From Bacillus safensis FO-36b (GTDB lineage: Bacteria; Bacillota; Bacilli; Bacillales; Bacillaceae): 64,000 bases of DNA. Below the pieces are notes generated by a model. The model searched no databases. It had not been told where the DNA came from and was given only the letters and a program-made list of their open reading frames with translations. The position numbers and the translations under genes were made by a program. Where the stretch lies: positions 124,001 to 188,000 of the forward strand of contig NZ_ASJD01000004.1 in assembly GCF_000691165.1 (NCBI RefSeq), written 5' to 3'. Below are positions 19,489 to 27,360 of this stretch, piece by piece. Position 1 is the first letter of the stretch. The number at the start of each line of letters is the position of its first letter.

Positions 19489-20247
19489 TTAAGAAAAATA
19501 TAAGCAAATACGCTCACCACGAATAACTTCAATCGGTATGCGCATGTCATAAATTTGTTCAAGTGCTTCTGTTTGAATCACGTCGTCCACTCCACCTTCT
19601 TTAATGACCTGTCCATCTTTTAAGGCGACGATATGATCGGAATACACAGAGGCAAAGTTAATATCATGAAGAACCACAACAATTGTTTTCCCAAGATCTT
19701 TGACGAGCTGCTGAAAGAGCTTCATCATCTCGACAGAATGATTCATATCCAAATTGTTTAAAGGCTCATCTAAGAAAATATAATCTGTATCCTGCGCCAG
19801 CACCATTGCAATAAAAGCTCTTTGTCTTTGCCCACCGCTCAGTTCTTCTACATATTGATGCTGGATATCGGCAAGCTTCATGTATTGGAGGGACACATCA
19901 ATCATCTTCTCATCCTCTTTTGTCAGATGACCCTGCGAGTAAGGGAAACGGCCAAAGCTGACAAGCTCCCGAACGGTCAGCCGCACATTCATATGATTGG
20001 CCTGCTTTAAAATACTCATTTTCTTTGCAAGTTCCTGCGGAGGGTATGCACTATATGGCTTGTCTTCTAAATAAGCTGCACCTGAGTCTGGCTGAATCAG
20101 CCGGCTCATGATGGATAAAAGCGTGCTTTTCCCCGCACCATTCGGACCAATGAGAGACGTCAGCTGTCCCTTTTTCACACTGATCGTTGTGTCGTGAAGC
20201 ACTGTTTTTCCGTTATACGCCTTACTGACGCCCTTCATCAAGACCAT
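19489..20247 (-). CDS. yclP: iron-siderophore ABC transporter ATPase, YclP type
   Basis: A 252-residue ATPase energising siderophore uptake. Walker A GPNGAGKST is near residue 33, the Q-loop region reads KMSILKQAN, the signature LSGGQRQRAFIAM is near 133, Walker B is YIFLDEPLNNLD, and the switch histidine is in VVLHDINFA. ATG 20247 (RBS AAAGGAG) overlaps the end of the preceding permease by ten bases. Two permeases of the FecCD family precede it and the binding lipoprotein follows 21 bases later. Order and family point to YclP. Confidence 0.92.
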   Translation of the reverse strand: MVLMKGVSKAYNGKTVLHDTTISVKKGQLTSLIGPNGAGKSTLLSIMSRLIQPDSGAAYLEDKPYSAYPPQELAKKMSILKQANHMNVRLTVRELVSFGRFPYSQGHLTKEDEKMIDVSLQYMKLADIQHQYVEELSGGQRQRAFIAMVLAQDTDYIFLDEPLNNLDMNHSVEMMKLFQQLVKDLGKTIVVVLHDINFASVYSDHIVALKDGQVIKEGGVDDVIQTEALEQIYDMRIPIEVIRGERICLYFS

Positions 20248-21188
20248 GAACGACTCTCCTTTAACAGTAAATAAATAAAATACAGTCCGCCGACTAAATC
20301 AATCAACACACTAAGCGGCGTTTGAAAAGTAAATACCTTTTCTACAAGAAATTCCCCGCCTACAAGAGCAATCACGCTGATAAATAAAGAGCCTAATAGC
20401 AAGTATGTATGCCGGTATGTCCGAAAAAGCTCTCGTGCGACGTTTACGGCAAGTAAGCCGAGGAACGTAATTGGTCCGACAAGTGCCGTTGCGATAGACA
20501 CAAGGACAGCTATCACGATCAGCATCTTTTTTGTGATGCTGTCGTAGTCAATGCCTAGATTCACCGCATGTTCCTTGCCAAGAGACATGACATCTAATTT
20601 GGAGCGGAATGTCCAAATGTAAACACACAGCGCCGCAAATAAAACAGAAGCGATCAGTAAGATGTCCGTGTTCATGTGATTAAAGCTTGCAAAGGATTTA
20701 TCCTGTACGACCTGATATTCATTCGGATCGATCAGCATTTCCATAAACGAAGAAAGACTTTTGAACAATGTCCCAAACACAATTCCAACAAGCAGAAGTA
20801 AGAAAATGTGTTTATTTTTGCGTTTGAACATGACTGTATACAGCAGTACAGAAAATAGAATCATCAGCCCAACGCAAAGGAAAAAATTAAGATTCTTATT
20901 GACGATCATTAAATGAGTCGACCCAAACACATAAATAATCGCTGTTTGCAAAAACAAGTACAGTGCGTCTAAACCCAATATGCTCGGCGTTAAGATTCGA
21001 TTGTTGGTCAAAGTTTGAAAGACAACAGATGAAAAGGCAATCGCGCCTCCCGTTAATGTCATCGCAAGCACTTTCTTTAAACGGCTTGGGACTGTGTACG
21101 GCCAGTACCCCATTTGAAAGGTAATAAAAATTACGATCAACACGGCTGCAATGGCTGCAATCAGACATAATATACGTTTCTTATGCAT
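20238..21188 (-). CDS. yclO: iron-siderophore ABC transporter permease, YclO type
   Basis: A 316-residue FecCD-family permease with about nine or ten hydrophobic segments, including the conserved TLTGGAIAFSSVVFQTLTNNRI near residue 44 and GPITFLGLLAVNVARELFRTYRH near 240. The latter region contacts the ATPase. It starts at ATG 21188 behind AAGGAGG and overlaps the end of the first permease gene by eight bases. The two permeases should form the heterodimeric membrane channel for the ferric siderophore. Confidence 0.91.
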   Translation of the reverse strand: MHKKRILCLIAAIAAVLIVIFITFQMGYWPYTVPSRLKKVLAMTLTGGAIAFSSVVFQTLTNNRILTPSILGLDALYLFLQTAIIYVFGSTHLMIVNKNLNFFLCVGLMILFSVLLYTVMFKRKNKHIFLLLLVGIVFGTLFKSLSSFMEMLIDPNEYQVVQDKSFASFNHMNTDILLIASVLFAALCVYIWTFRSKLDVMSLGKEHAVNLGIDYDSITKKMLIVIAVLVSIATALVGPITFLGLLAVNVARELFRTYRHTYLLLGSLFISVIALVGGEFLVEKVFTFQTPLSVLIDLVGGLYFIYLLLKESRSWS

Positions 21189-22131
21189 AGCGTTTCCTCC
21201 TTAATAACATGTACAGGAAGATCGCACTCCCGATGATGCCTACCATGAGCCCAACCGATATTTCATATGGATAAATGATCACCCTTCCGAGCACATCACA
21301 AATCAGAACAAAAATAGCTCCTAGTAAAGCTGTATGCGGGAGGCTTTTTTTCAAGTGATCGCCGCGGTAGATCGAAACAATATTCGGAATGATTAATCCA
21401 AGGAATGGCAGCATCCCGACAGTTAAAATGGTGACAGACGTAATCATTGAAACGATCACCAAACCAACTGCCATCACACGTTTATACGTTAAACCTAAGT
21501 TGACAGCAAAGCTCTCGCCCATGCCTGCCACTGTAAAGCGGTCAGCATATAAATACGCAATGATCAATAGTGGAACGCTCACATAGAGCAGTTCATAACG
21601 CCCTTGGACAATAAGAGAAAAATCCCCTTGAAGCCATGCGGATACGTTTTGGATCAAATCATATTTATAGGCTATAAACGTAGATATTGAACTGACAATC
21701 CCCCCAAACATTAAGCCGACTAATGGTACATAAATCGTATCATTCACCTTGATATGCCGCAGGATTTTTAAGAAAAGAAGATTCCCAGCTAAAGTAAATA
21801 GAAACGCAATCCCCATTTTCATAAGCGGATTCGCATGTGTAAAAACAAGTATTGCTGCTAAAATACCAAGCTTCGCCCAATCCATCGTTCCTGCAGTGGT
21901 TGGTGAAACAAATTTATTCCTCGTCATGCTTTGCATAATAAAGCCGCATAAACTAAGGCTCATACCAGCAAGCACAATACTCACGAGACGCGGGAGGCGG
22001 CTTGAAACTAACGTGTGCACTTGTTCATCTGTTAAATTAAACAGTTCTAAAATGGACAGATCCTGTACGCCGACAAACAGAGATATACATGCCAAACATA
22101 CAAATAACAAACTTAATTGATACAACTTCAT
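21181..22131 (-). CDS. yclN: iron-siderophore ABC transporter permease, YclN type
   Basis: A 316-residue FecCD-family permease and first gene of the importer operon. Conserved blocks include SSRLPRLVSIVLAGMSLSLC near residue 43, followed by GFIMQSMTRNKFVSPTTAG, and GMLPFLGLIIPNIVSIYRGDH near 239. The ribosome binding site (AGAAAGTGAG) is weak compared with the other genes of the operon. A Fur-type box lies 41 bases upstream. As I recall, yclNOPQ sits elsewhere in B. subtilis, so this operon is in a different place or has moved in this lineage. Confidence 0.91.
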   Translation of the reverse strand: MKLYQLSLLFVCLACISLFVGVQDLSILELFNLTDEQVHTLVSSRLPRLVSIVLAGMSLSLCGFIMQSMTRNKFVSPTTAGTMDWAKLGILAAILVFTHANPLMKMGIAFLFTLAGNLLFLKILRHIKVNDTIYVPLVGLMFGGIVSSISTFIAYKYDLIQNVSAWLQGDFSLIVQGRYELLYVSVPLLIIAYLYADRFTVAGMGESFAVNLGLTYKRVMAVGLVIVSMITSVTILTVGMLPFLGLIIPNIVSIYRGDHLKKSLPHTALLGAIFVLICDVLGRVIIYPYEISVGLMVGIIGSAIFLYMLLRRKRYA

Positions 22132-22171
22132 ACAGGTTTCTCACTTTCTATCAAGCTCTATCCGCCATAAA

Positions 22172-22186
22172 TGATTATCATTATCA
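22172..22186. promoter_or_regulatory. Fur box upstream of yclNOPQ
   Basis: TGATTATCATTATCA fits the 7-1-7 Fur consensus TGATAATnATTATCA with one mismatch. It is the only such site in the region and lies directly upstream of an iron importer operon, predicting repression by Fur under iron sufficiency. Confidence 0.88.
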
Positions 22187-22254
22187 ATTAAGCGACAGTT
22201 CATATATTATCACATCTAGTGAAATATTCAATAGCGGTATAAAAAAGACGAAAA

Positions 22255-22288
22255 CTCAAAAAACAGCCTGCGGCAGCGGCTGCTTTTT
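22255..22288 (-). terminator. terminator of the barstar gene
   Basis: GC-rich hairpin CAGCC / GGCTG with extra internal pairing, followed by TTTTTTG on the minus strand. Confidence 0.75.
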
Positions 22289-22291
22289 CTC

Positions 22292-22567
22292 TTATTGAAT
22301 ATTCAATTGAAATTGTCCATTCAGTTCTTCTTCTGCTTCTTGAAATAACTGACGCAAGCTCTCAGCATAATCACCAAGAGCGTCTTTGCTCGTTTGAAAA
22401 TTCACCCATGTCAGTTCAACTGGAAGAGTCACCTCTCCTGTCAAACAGTCCCAAAGGGCATCAAGGTTTTTCCCATAATAGTCAGGAAGGTGTAAAACTG
22501 TTTTTAGCTGGTCATGAAGCTCTTCTTGCGACCTGCACGCTGCGCCGTCAAGCTGCACTTTTTTCAT
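22292..22567 (-). CDS. barstar-family ribonuclease inhibitor
   Basis: A 91-residue barstar. The core PDYYGKNLDALWDCLTGEV is nearly the same as barstar of B. amyloliquefaciens, including the tyrosines and the Asn, Asp, Trp and Asp residues of the helix that plugs the barnase active site. The C-terminal FQEAEEEL helix and final beta strand are also present. In the B. pumilus group the cognate RNase is binase; none is encoded beside this gene. ATG 22567 (MKKVQLDGA) is preferred over ATG 22573 on RBS spacing and barstar N-terminus. It neutralises intracellular ribonuclease before secretion. It is monocistronic. Confidence 0.92.
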   Translation of the reverse strand: MKKVQLDGAACRSQEELHDQLKTVLHLPDYYGKNLDALWDCLTGEVTLPVELTWVNFQTSKDALGDYAESLRQLFQEAEEELNGQFQLNIQ

Positions 22568-22632
22568 GTTCATCTTCCCCTCTCTTGCCTATATTTTAAA
22601 CGAATTGGAAGAGAAAGAGAAAGATGGACATC

Positions 22633-23802
22633 TTACTTTTGTTTCTGCCTGACCCCTGAGATCAAGAGAATGAGGCAGGCAGCCAAAACGATCAAGAGAA
22701 AGAGGGTTAACACGATCTGAGTACCGTATATATCAGCAAAGAGTCCAACAAAAACACTCGGAATACCAAGTCCTAAATAGGCAAACAAGTAATACCCTGC
22801 AACGGCTCTAGCCGCCTCCTTTTTCCCTCGCTCAACAATGAGCTGAAGGCCACCTAAATAAGTAAATCCATAGCAGGCAGTACCCGCCAGCATCGTTCCG
22901 GCAAGTACAAGGAAAATAGACCCGCTGCTTGCACCGTATAGTAAGAGGCCATATCCGCACGGAAGACAGATAAACCCCAAAAGGAGCGCTGTGCTGCTAT
23001 TCATCTTGCGCACAAAGGGCTGCATCAGGACACCTGCCATATTAATTAAAAAGAGCGCTGGCCCTACCCACAATTCATAACCATTTAGTTTAAGCTGTGC
23101 TGGCAAAATTGAAATGACAAGGCCGCACACCGACCATGCGATAGCAATGGCTGCATTCGCCGGCATTGTTCCTTTTGGAAATCTTGGCATGTTCATCATC
23201 GGTTTACCTGAATCTCCTTGGACAGGCGGCACGAAAAAGAAGACACCCACAATGGTTAAGATCAAAAAAGCCAGCACAATCCAATAGCTAAGCGGCGTGA
23301 GGGACACACGCTGAAAAGAAAGAAGTGCCGTAAAAAGAGCACCGCCCCCAAATCCAACCGAACTGCATAGTGCAATAAAAGTTGGAATCCAGCCTGACTT
23401 CTCTGGATATAAAGCAATCAAATATGCGGTGCATGTTCCAACACTAAGACCAAGTCCGACACCTTGCAAGAGCCGGGCAGCAAAGAGCATCTGTATGGAA
23501 GGGTGGATAATCATCAACAAGGTGGCACATAACGAAAAGCTAAGCGCAACCAATAAAATCGGTTTGCGTCCAACCCGGTCAGAAATGCCGCCAAGAAAAA
23601 GCAAAACTGGAATAAGTCCGAAGACATACGCGGCAAATACAAGTGCTGTTGCCGCCTTTCCGTACCCTGCGTGTTCTGCATACGCCGTATAAAGGGGCAC
23701 TTGCAGATTCACAGCAATCGTAATCATAAAAAGACCAAGTAAAACGAAAATAAACGGGATGATGGATAAGTGTGCCGTTTCCTCTTTGGATGCTGGGATC
23801 AT
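22633..23802 (-). CDS. major facilitator superfamily transporter
   Basis: A 389-residue MFS protein with 12 predicted helices. MFS signature loops are seen: GGISDRVGRKPIL between helices 2 and 3 (near residue 70), and RLLQGVGLGLSVGTCTAYL in helix 4. The substrate is unknown; a drug or metabolite exporter is likeliest. It is divergently arranged with a MocR-type regulator (23948-25387), 145 bases apart, with an 8-bp inverted repeat between them, so it is probably controlled by that regulator. RBS AGAGGAGAGAG precedes ATG 23802. Confidence 0.85.
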   Translation of the reverse strand: MIPASKEETAHLSIIPFIFVLLGLFMITIAVNLQVPLYTAYAEHAGYGKAATALVFAAYVFGLIPVLLFLGGISDRVGRKPILLVALSFSLCATLLMIIHPSIQMLFAARLLQGVGLGLSVGTCTAYLIALYPEKSGWIPTFIALCSSVGFGGGALFTALLSFQRVSLTPLSYWIVLAFLILTIVGVFFFVPPVQGDSGKPMMNMPRFPKGTMPANAAIAIAWSVCGLVISILPAQLKLNGYELWVGPALFLINMAGVLMQPFVRKMNSSTALLLGFICLPCGYGLLLYGASSGSIFLVLAGTMLAGTACYGFTYLGGLQLIVERGKKEAARAVAGYYLFAYLGLGIPSVFVGLFADIYGTQIVLTLFLLIVLAACLILLISGVRQKQK

Positions 23803-23875
23803 TTGACTCTCTCCTCTATGTCATTGCATATGAGAACAGTGTACACACCATTTGGCTTACTTCCTACATCCAAAA

Positions 23876-23910
23876 ATGACACTATTGACCAGTCCATAAT
23901 TCAGTGTCAT
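23876..23910. promoter_or_regulatory. inverted repeat in the MFS/MocR divergent region
   Basis: ATGACACT (23876-23883) and AGTGTCAT (23903-23910) form a perfect 8-bp inverted repeat with a 19-base spacer, in the only space between the regulator and its putative target. It is a candidate operator. Confidence 0.5.
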
Positions 23911-23947
23911 CATCAACTTATGATGTGAAAACGAGAGAAGGTGCACG

Positions 23948-25387
23948 ATGTATATTCATTTAGACCGTTCAAGCGCTACTCCGCTCTGGCAGCAAATCGT
24001 GACTGAGATCATTCAAAAAATTCATACACAAAAACTGCATCCTGACGATCAGTTAACACCGACAAGAGTGTTAGCACAGGAGCTTAATGTATCAAGATCA
24101 ACCGTACAGCTTGCCTATGATGAGCTGCTGGCAAGAGGTTACGTGAGCACATCTAGAAGAGGCGGTACCAAGGTCATTTCAAGCGATCAATATACAGCTT
24201 CCCCTCCCTATCAAAGTGAACCGCCTTTTTCACCTCCGACAAGACCTCACTTTGAAGAAGCCGAAAAACAAATGGATCATTGGCTGTCAGCCAATCAATT
24301 TCATGAGAAGCTTGATATTGATTTTCGTCATCAGGAGCCAGCCATCGATGCACACTTTCAAAACATATGGAAGCGCTCGCTCATGAAAGCATTACAGCGA
24401 TTAGATATGAAGGATTGGGGCTATTCCTCACCGCATGGATTATGGGAGGTGCGTTCAGAAATACGCCAATATTTATCTGTTGAACGCGGGATTGATGTAG
24501 AAGAAGATCAAATGGTGTTAACAGGTGGTACGCAGCAAGCCATTGATTTGATTTCACAGGTATTGCTTAAAAAAGGTGATACAGTGGCTGTTGAAGATCC
24601 AGGTTTCCCTGGGGCAAGGCTGTCGTTTATGCATCGCGAAATGAACATTCACCCCGCACCAGTTGATGAAGAAGGAATGGTGGTGAACACATTGCCCCGG
24701 CGAACAAAACTGATTGCTGTGACGCCCTCCCATCAGCGTCCAACTGGAGTATGTATGAGTGTAAACAGAAGGCAGCTGCTGCTGAAGTTTGCTGTCAGCC
24801 ATCAGTCTTATATATTAGAGGATGATTTTGATGGGGATTATCGTTACCATGGCGGGCCGCTCCCTTCCCTATTTTCAGAAGCACCCGAGCATGTGATTTA
24901 CATCTTAAGCTTCTCAAAAGTGCTGGCACCTGGCATCCGCCTGGCTGCCATTGTCGGCTCCAAAGCAGTCATGAAAGAAATTGCCGCACTGCAATCACTC
25001 ATTCAAAGGCAGCTGCCCATTATGGAACAAATCACACTCGCTTCTTTTTTCAAAGAAGGAGAATTCACGCGGTATGTCAGGCGAATGAGACAGTTGTATA
25101 AAAAAAGACAGGCAGCCATGATGGAAGCCCTTTTGACACATCACTTTGACAAACACTTCCGTATCTACGGAACCGATACGGGCCTTCATGTCTTTTTAGA
25201 AGGAGCGCAAGACTTTGATGAAAAAGGAAGCATTGAGGCAGCAAAAGCAGCTGGCGTTGGCATTTATCCATTAAGTCCTTATTGTTTTGAAAGCAATCGA
25301 AAGGGATTACTGCTAGGATTCGCCTGTACGGACGAAAGCATGATTCAAGAGGGCGTTCGCCGTTTAAAGAAAATCCTTCACATCTAA
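23948..25387 (+). CDS. MocR/PdxR-type regulator (GntR HTH fused to aminotransferase-like domain)
   Basis: A 479-residue fusion protein. Residues 1-75 form a GntR winged helix ([40 protein letters not shown]). From about residue 110 comes a fold type I aminotransferase-like domain with [28 protein letters not shown] and the PLP lysine in [19 protein letters not shown]. In this family PLP binding, or its reaction with an effector, changes DNA binding (GabR and PdxR are the known cases). It is not next to gabTD or pdxST; its divergent neighbour is an MFS transporter. The effector is unknown. Confidence 0.92.
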   Translation: MYIHLDRSSATPLWQQIVTEIIQKIHTQKLHPDDQLTPTRVLAQELNVSRSTVQLAYDELLARGYVSTSRRGGTKVISSDQYTASPPYQSEPPFSPPTRPHFEEAEKQMDHWLSANQFHEKLDIDFRHQEPAIDAHFQNIWKRSLMKALQRLDMKDWGYSSPHGLWEVRSEIRQYLSVERGIDVEEDQMVLTGGTQQAIDLISQVLLKKGDTVAVEDPGFPGARLSFMHREMNIHPAPVDEEGMVVNTLPRRTKLIAVTPSHQRPTGVCMSVNRRQLLLKFAVSHQSYILEDDFDGDYRYHGGPLPSLFSEAPEHVIYILSFSKVLAPGIRLAAIVGSKAVMKEIAALQSLIQRQLPIMEQITLASFFKEGEFTRYVRRMRQLYKKRQAAMMEALLTHHFDKHFRIYGTDTGLHVFLEGAQDFDEKGSIEAAKAAGVGIYPLSPYCFESNRKGLLLGFACTDESMIQEGVRRLKKILHI

Positions 25388-25421
25388 AAAAGTCTGGAAG
25401 GTTTACTTCCAGGCTTTTTTA
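25386..25421. terminator. bidirectional terminator between the MocR gene and a lipoprotein gene
   Basis: Stem GTCTGGAAG / CTTCCAGGC with an A-run and a T-run on opposite sides, serving two convergent genes. Confidence 0.85.
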
Positions 25422-25901
25422 GGATGATTGCTGAATCTGACCTACTTCTTCCATAAATGCGGCTGTCTGCTGCAAGCCATCCTGAAAATGATGGGTAGCG
25501 GAAATAAACAGCTTTTCTTGATCGGGATGCTTCAAGAGCTTTTCCACCTTACTGATCCCTTTTTCAAATGAAGCAAGGCCTGTCTTTAATTGTTGATCGG
25601 CCTTTTGGTAAGCAGCTGGAACTTCTTGATGATCAAGCCCTTTTTGAATCACACGATCAAATGCTTTCGTCGCTTCTGTCAATTTTTTATTTGTTTGGAT
25701 CTTTCCATGTCCATCTGAGATAAACTGACCGGTCATATTTTCATATGCTTTATTTAACTCATCCATATAAGACTGCACCCATTGTTCATAAGCAGCTTCT
25801 TTTGTGTCTTGCTTTGAAGGCGGCTGACCTGCTTGCTGACAGGCTGCTAGTAATGTCAAAGTTAGGATAAATAGCAGCACCAAATGTGATTGTTTTTTCA
25901 T
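25419..25901 (-). CDS. putative lipoprotein, function unknown
   Basis: A 160-residue secreted lipoprotein. It has a short basic N-terminus, a hydrophobic core and the lipobox LLAAC (Cys21), followed by a Gln/Lys-rich, probably all-helical domain. I recognise no known family. ATG 25901 is preferred because GGAGG lies seven bases upstream; the longer frame would put seven residues before the signal peptide. It lies downstream of comK on the same strand, separated by 298 bases and a strong hairpin, so it is probably transcribed independently. Confidence 0.72.
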   Translation of the reverse strand: MKKQSHLVLLFILTLTLLAACQQAGQPPSKQDTKEAAYEQWVQSYMDELNKAYENMTGQFISDGHGKIQTNKKLTEATKAFDRVIQKGLDHQEVPAAYQKADQQLKTGLASFEKGISKVEKLLKHPDQEKLFISATHHFQDGLQQTAAFMEEVGQIQQSS

Positions 25902-26169
25902 ACAGAGCCTCCATTTCTTCATCCCATTCGTTCATATCGGTCAAATATAAGCATCCTTTACCACATAAGATTTCTTTTATTGTAACAGACAAGCTCGTGT
26001 CTCTTCTGTGATTTATGGATAAATGAATGAAAATATGTCTAAGGATTCACATTTCCCTGTCATTTCCCAAACAACCAATAGACGACGAGACATACGTATT
26101 TGGTTTCAATGAATTCTTCTTTATGATGTAGCGGCGCCTTTTTGCATTTCATTCATGCTGGATAAGAGG

Positions 26170-26197
26170 TCCAGCGGCTGCTCTGCCGCTGGCTTTT
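26170..26197. terminator. GC-rich perfect hairpin just after comK
   Basis: CCAGCGGC (26171-26178), a six-base loop and GCCGCTGG (26185-26192). It ends three bases from the comK coding region. T-residues (CTTTTG) follow only on the plus strand, so for comK (minus) it would be a stable 3' structure rather than a classical terminator. Confidence 0.5.
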
Positions 26198-26199
26198 GA

Positions 26200-26778
26200 C
26201 TAATATTTGTTTCGAAGCTCCCTTAATATAAAATCGTATACGAGATTGAGCTGCTGTTCTTTTGGATACAGCATAAATTCTTGTTTCTTCGGAAGACCTC
26301 CATCGAGACGATCTTGAAATTTCGTTCGGAGATATGCTGTCCGGTGCACCTGACTCTCAAATGATTTATATGAGACATCAAGTTTGACGGTTTGCTCGTT
26401 TGTAAAGGTGACCACCGTGTCTCCGAGGGATGATTCTTGGAAGGTATGAATGTATTTGTGGGAGATCCAGCCGCACTGAGGACGGTTGGATGAATAGGTT
26501 GGGAAAAAATACAGATGATTGGATGAGTCAATCACAATTGGGGGTTTGTGAGAAATTCCTGTTACTTCGTATGTTCCCGCCTTTCTGCCTGCATAGCTTG
26601 AGCCGAAGAATCTGCAGCTGCGTTCAATAATTTGCAGGGGCTTTAATTCAACGTAAAAGCTTGTCTCTCTTTCTATAACTTTTGAATATACTCTTTTTCC
26701 TTCTTCAACTGGAAGGACCGCCATTGTTGTTTGATTAATGACGTATGAATCTAAAGGTGTTTCACTAATTCCTGACAC
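26200..26778 (-). CDS. comK: ComK, competence master regulator
   Basis: A 192-residue competence transcription factor that binds paired AAAA-N5-TTTT boxes in the minor groove and activates DNA-uptake and recombination genes (including addAB) and its own gene. Conserved ComK blocks are clear: MKPLQI-type ELKPLQIIERSCRFFGSSYA near residue 46, GTYEVTGISHKPPIV, RPQCGWISHKYIH, TAYLRTKFQDRLDGG, and the C-terminal KQEFMLYPKEQQ that follows MecA/ClpC targeting sequences in B. subtilis. The frame begins at GTG 26778 with AGGAGG upstream; the nearby ATG is out of frame, so initiation is expected at GTG. Place between yhxC-yhzC and yhj genes is as in B. subtilis. Confidence 0.97.
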   Translation of the reverse strand: MSGISETPLDSYVINQTTMAVLPVEEGKRVYSKVIERETSFYVELKPLQIIERSCRFFGSSYAGRKAGTYEVTGISHKPPIVIDSSNHLYFFPTYSSNRPQCGWISHKYIHTFQESSLGDTVVTFTNEQTVKLDVSYKSFESQVHRTAYLRTKFQDRLDGGLPKKQEFMLYPKEQQLNLVYDFILRELRNKY

Positions 26779-26872
26779 TTCATTTCCTCCTGTGTTAATA
26801 TTTGGTTATTTTAGATACTATTAATCTATCACCAACATATAAGAAACGACAGGATTTTTTCAAAATTTATTA

Positions 26873-26929
26873 AAAATCATCTTTTTATCATATTTTTTAG
26901 TCCATTCGATCTATCGAAAAGCCATTTTT
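26873..26929. promoter_or_regulatory. paired ComK boxes (K-box) of the comK promoter
   Basis: Two perfect AAAA-N5-TTTT boxes: 26873-26885 (N5 TCATC) and 26917-26929 (N5 GCCAT). The gap between them is exactly 31 bases, the spacing described for the B. subtilis comK promoter as opposed to 8 or 18 at other ComK targets. They are centred about 120 bases upstream of the comK start. Confidence 0.88.
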
Positions 26930-27011
26930 AAAGATATATCACATCCTGTCGATTGGACAAGAGGTGTCGATTCTGCTCAAAAATAAATTGTCTAAAAATT
27001 ATAAATTCTTG

Positions 27012-27040
27012 TTGATTTTTTCTCCGCCAATCCATATACT
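27012..27040 (+). promoter_or_regulatory. sigma-A promoter for yhzC
   Basis: -35 TTGATT (27012-27017), 17-bp spacer, -10 TATACT (27035-27040), 27 bases upstream of the yhzC start with GGGGGG as ribosome binding site. Confidence 0.7.
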
Positions 27041-27067
27041 ATAAAAAAGGCATCGGGGGGATTCTTT

Positions 27068-27304
27068 ATGAAAGAGAAAAAAACGTATGCTGAGCTCATG
27101 AAGTCCCGCAACACCCAAAAAACCGAAGAAAACGGCGTCACCATTTTAGACATCTATATTCAAATGGTTTTAGATGAGGCGCTTTATAAACAGCGCTTAA
27201 CCTTCCTAAGAGAAGAGATTGATAAGGCACTGGATCAGCGTGATGAAAAGCGATTCAATGACTTGTCAGCTCAATATGCAGAACACTGCTTACATCAATC
27301 ATGA
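27068..27304 (+). CDS. yhzC: IDEAL-domain protein YhzC
   Basis: A 78-residue small cytoplasmic protein consisting essentially of an IDEAL domain: VTILDIYIQMVLDEALYKQRLTF... with LREEIDKALDQRDEKRFNDLSAQY. The domain's IDEAL-like motif is seen as VLDEAL. It is a short helical unit found in several Firmicute regulators and adaptors. The exact function is unknown to me. Position beside comK agrees with B. subtilis yhzC. It has a good promoter and a terminator shared with yhxC. Confidence 0.88.
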   Translation: MKEKKTYAELMKSRNTQKTEENGVTILDIYIQMVLDEALYKQRLTFLREEIDKALDQRDEKRFNDLSAQYAEHCLHQS

Positions 27305-27310
27305 TGATTT

Positions 27311-27358
27311 TACTTGCGGCAGAGAGACAGTAACTCGTCTCTTTACCGCAAGTTTTTT
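27311..27358. terminator. bidirectional terminator between yhzC and yhxC
   Basis: Long stem ACTTGCGG / CCGCAAGT enclosing a second helix AGAGAC / GTCTCT, followed by TTTTTT on the plus strand. Confidence 0.82.
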
Positions 27359-27360
27359 GT

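Noticed and set aside
17431..25901. Genomic island or prophage explanation for the block between yhjD and comK
   Set aside because: No integrase, transposase, attachment-site repeat or tRNA was seen and base composition looks like the rest of the window; ordinary gene-content difference is enough.
26170..26197. Hairpin after comK as a simple comK terminator
   Set aside because: The T-residues follow only on the plus strand; on the comK strand the sequence after the stem is not T-rich, so it was listed as a hairpin of uncertain role.
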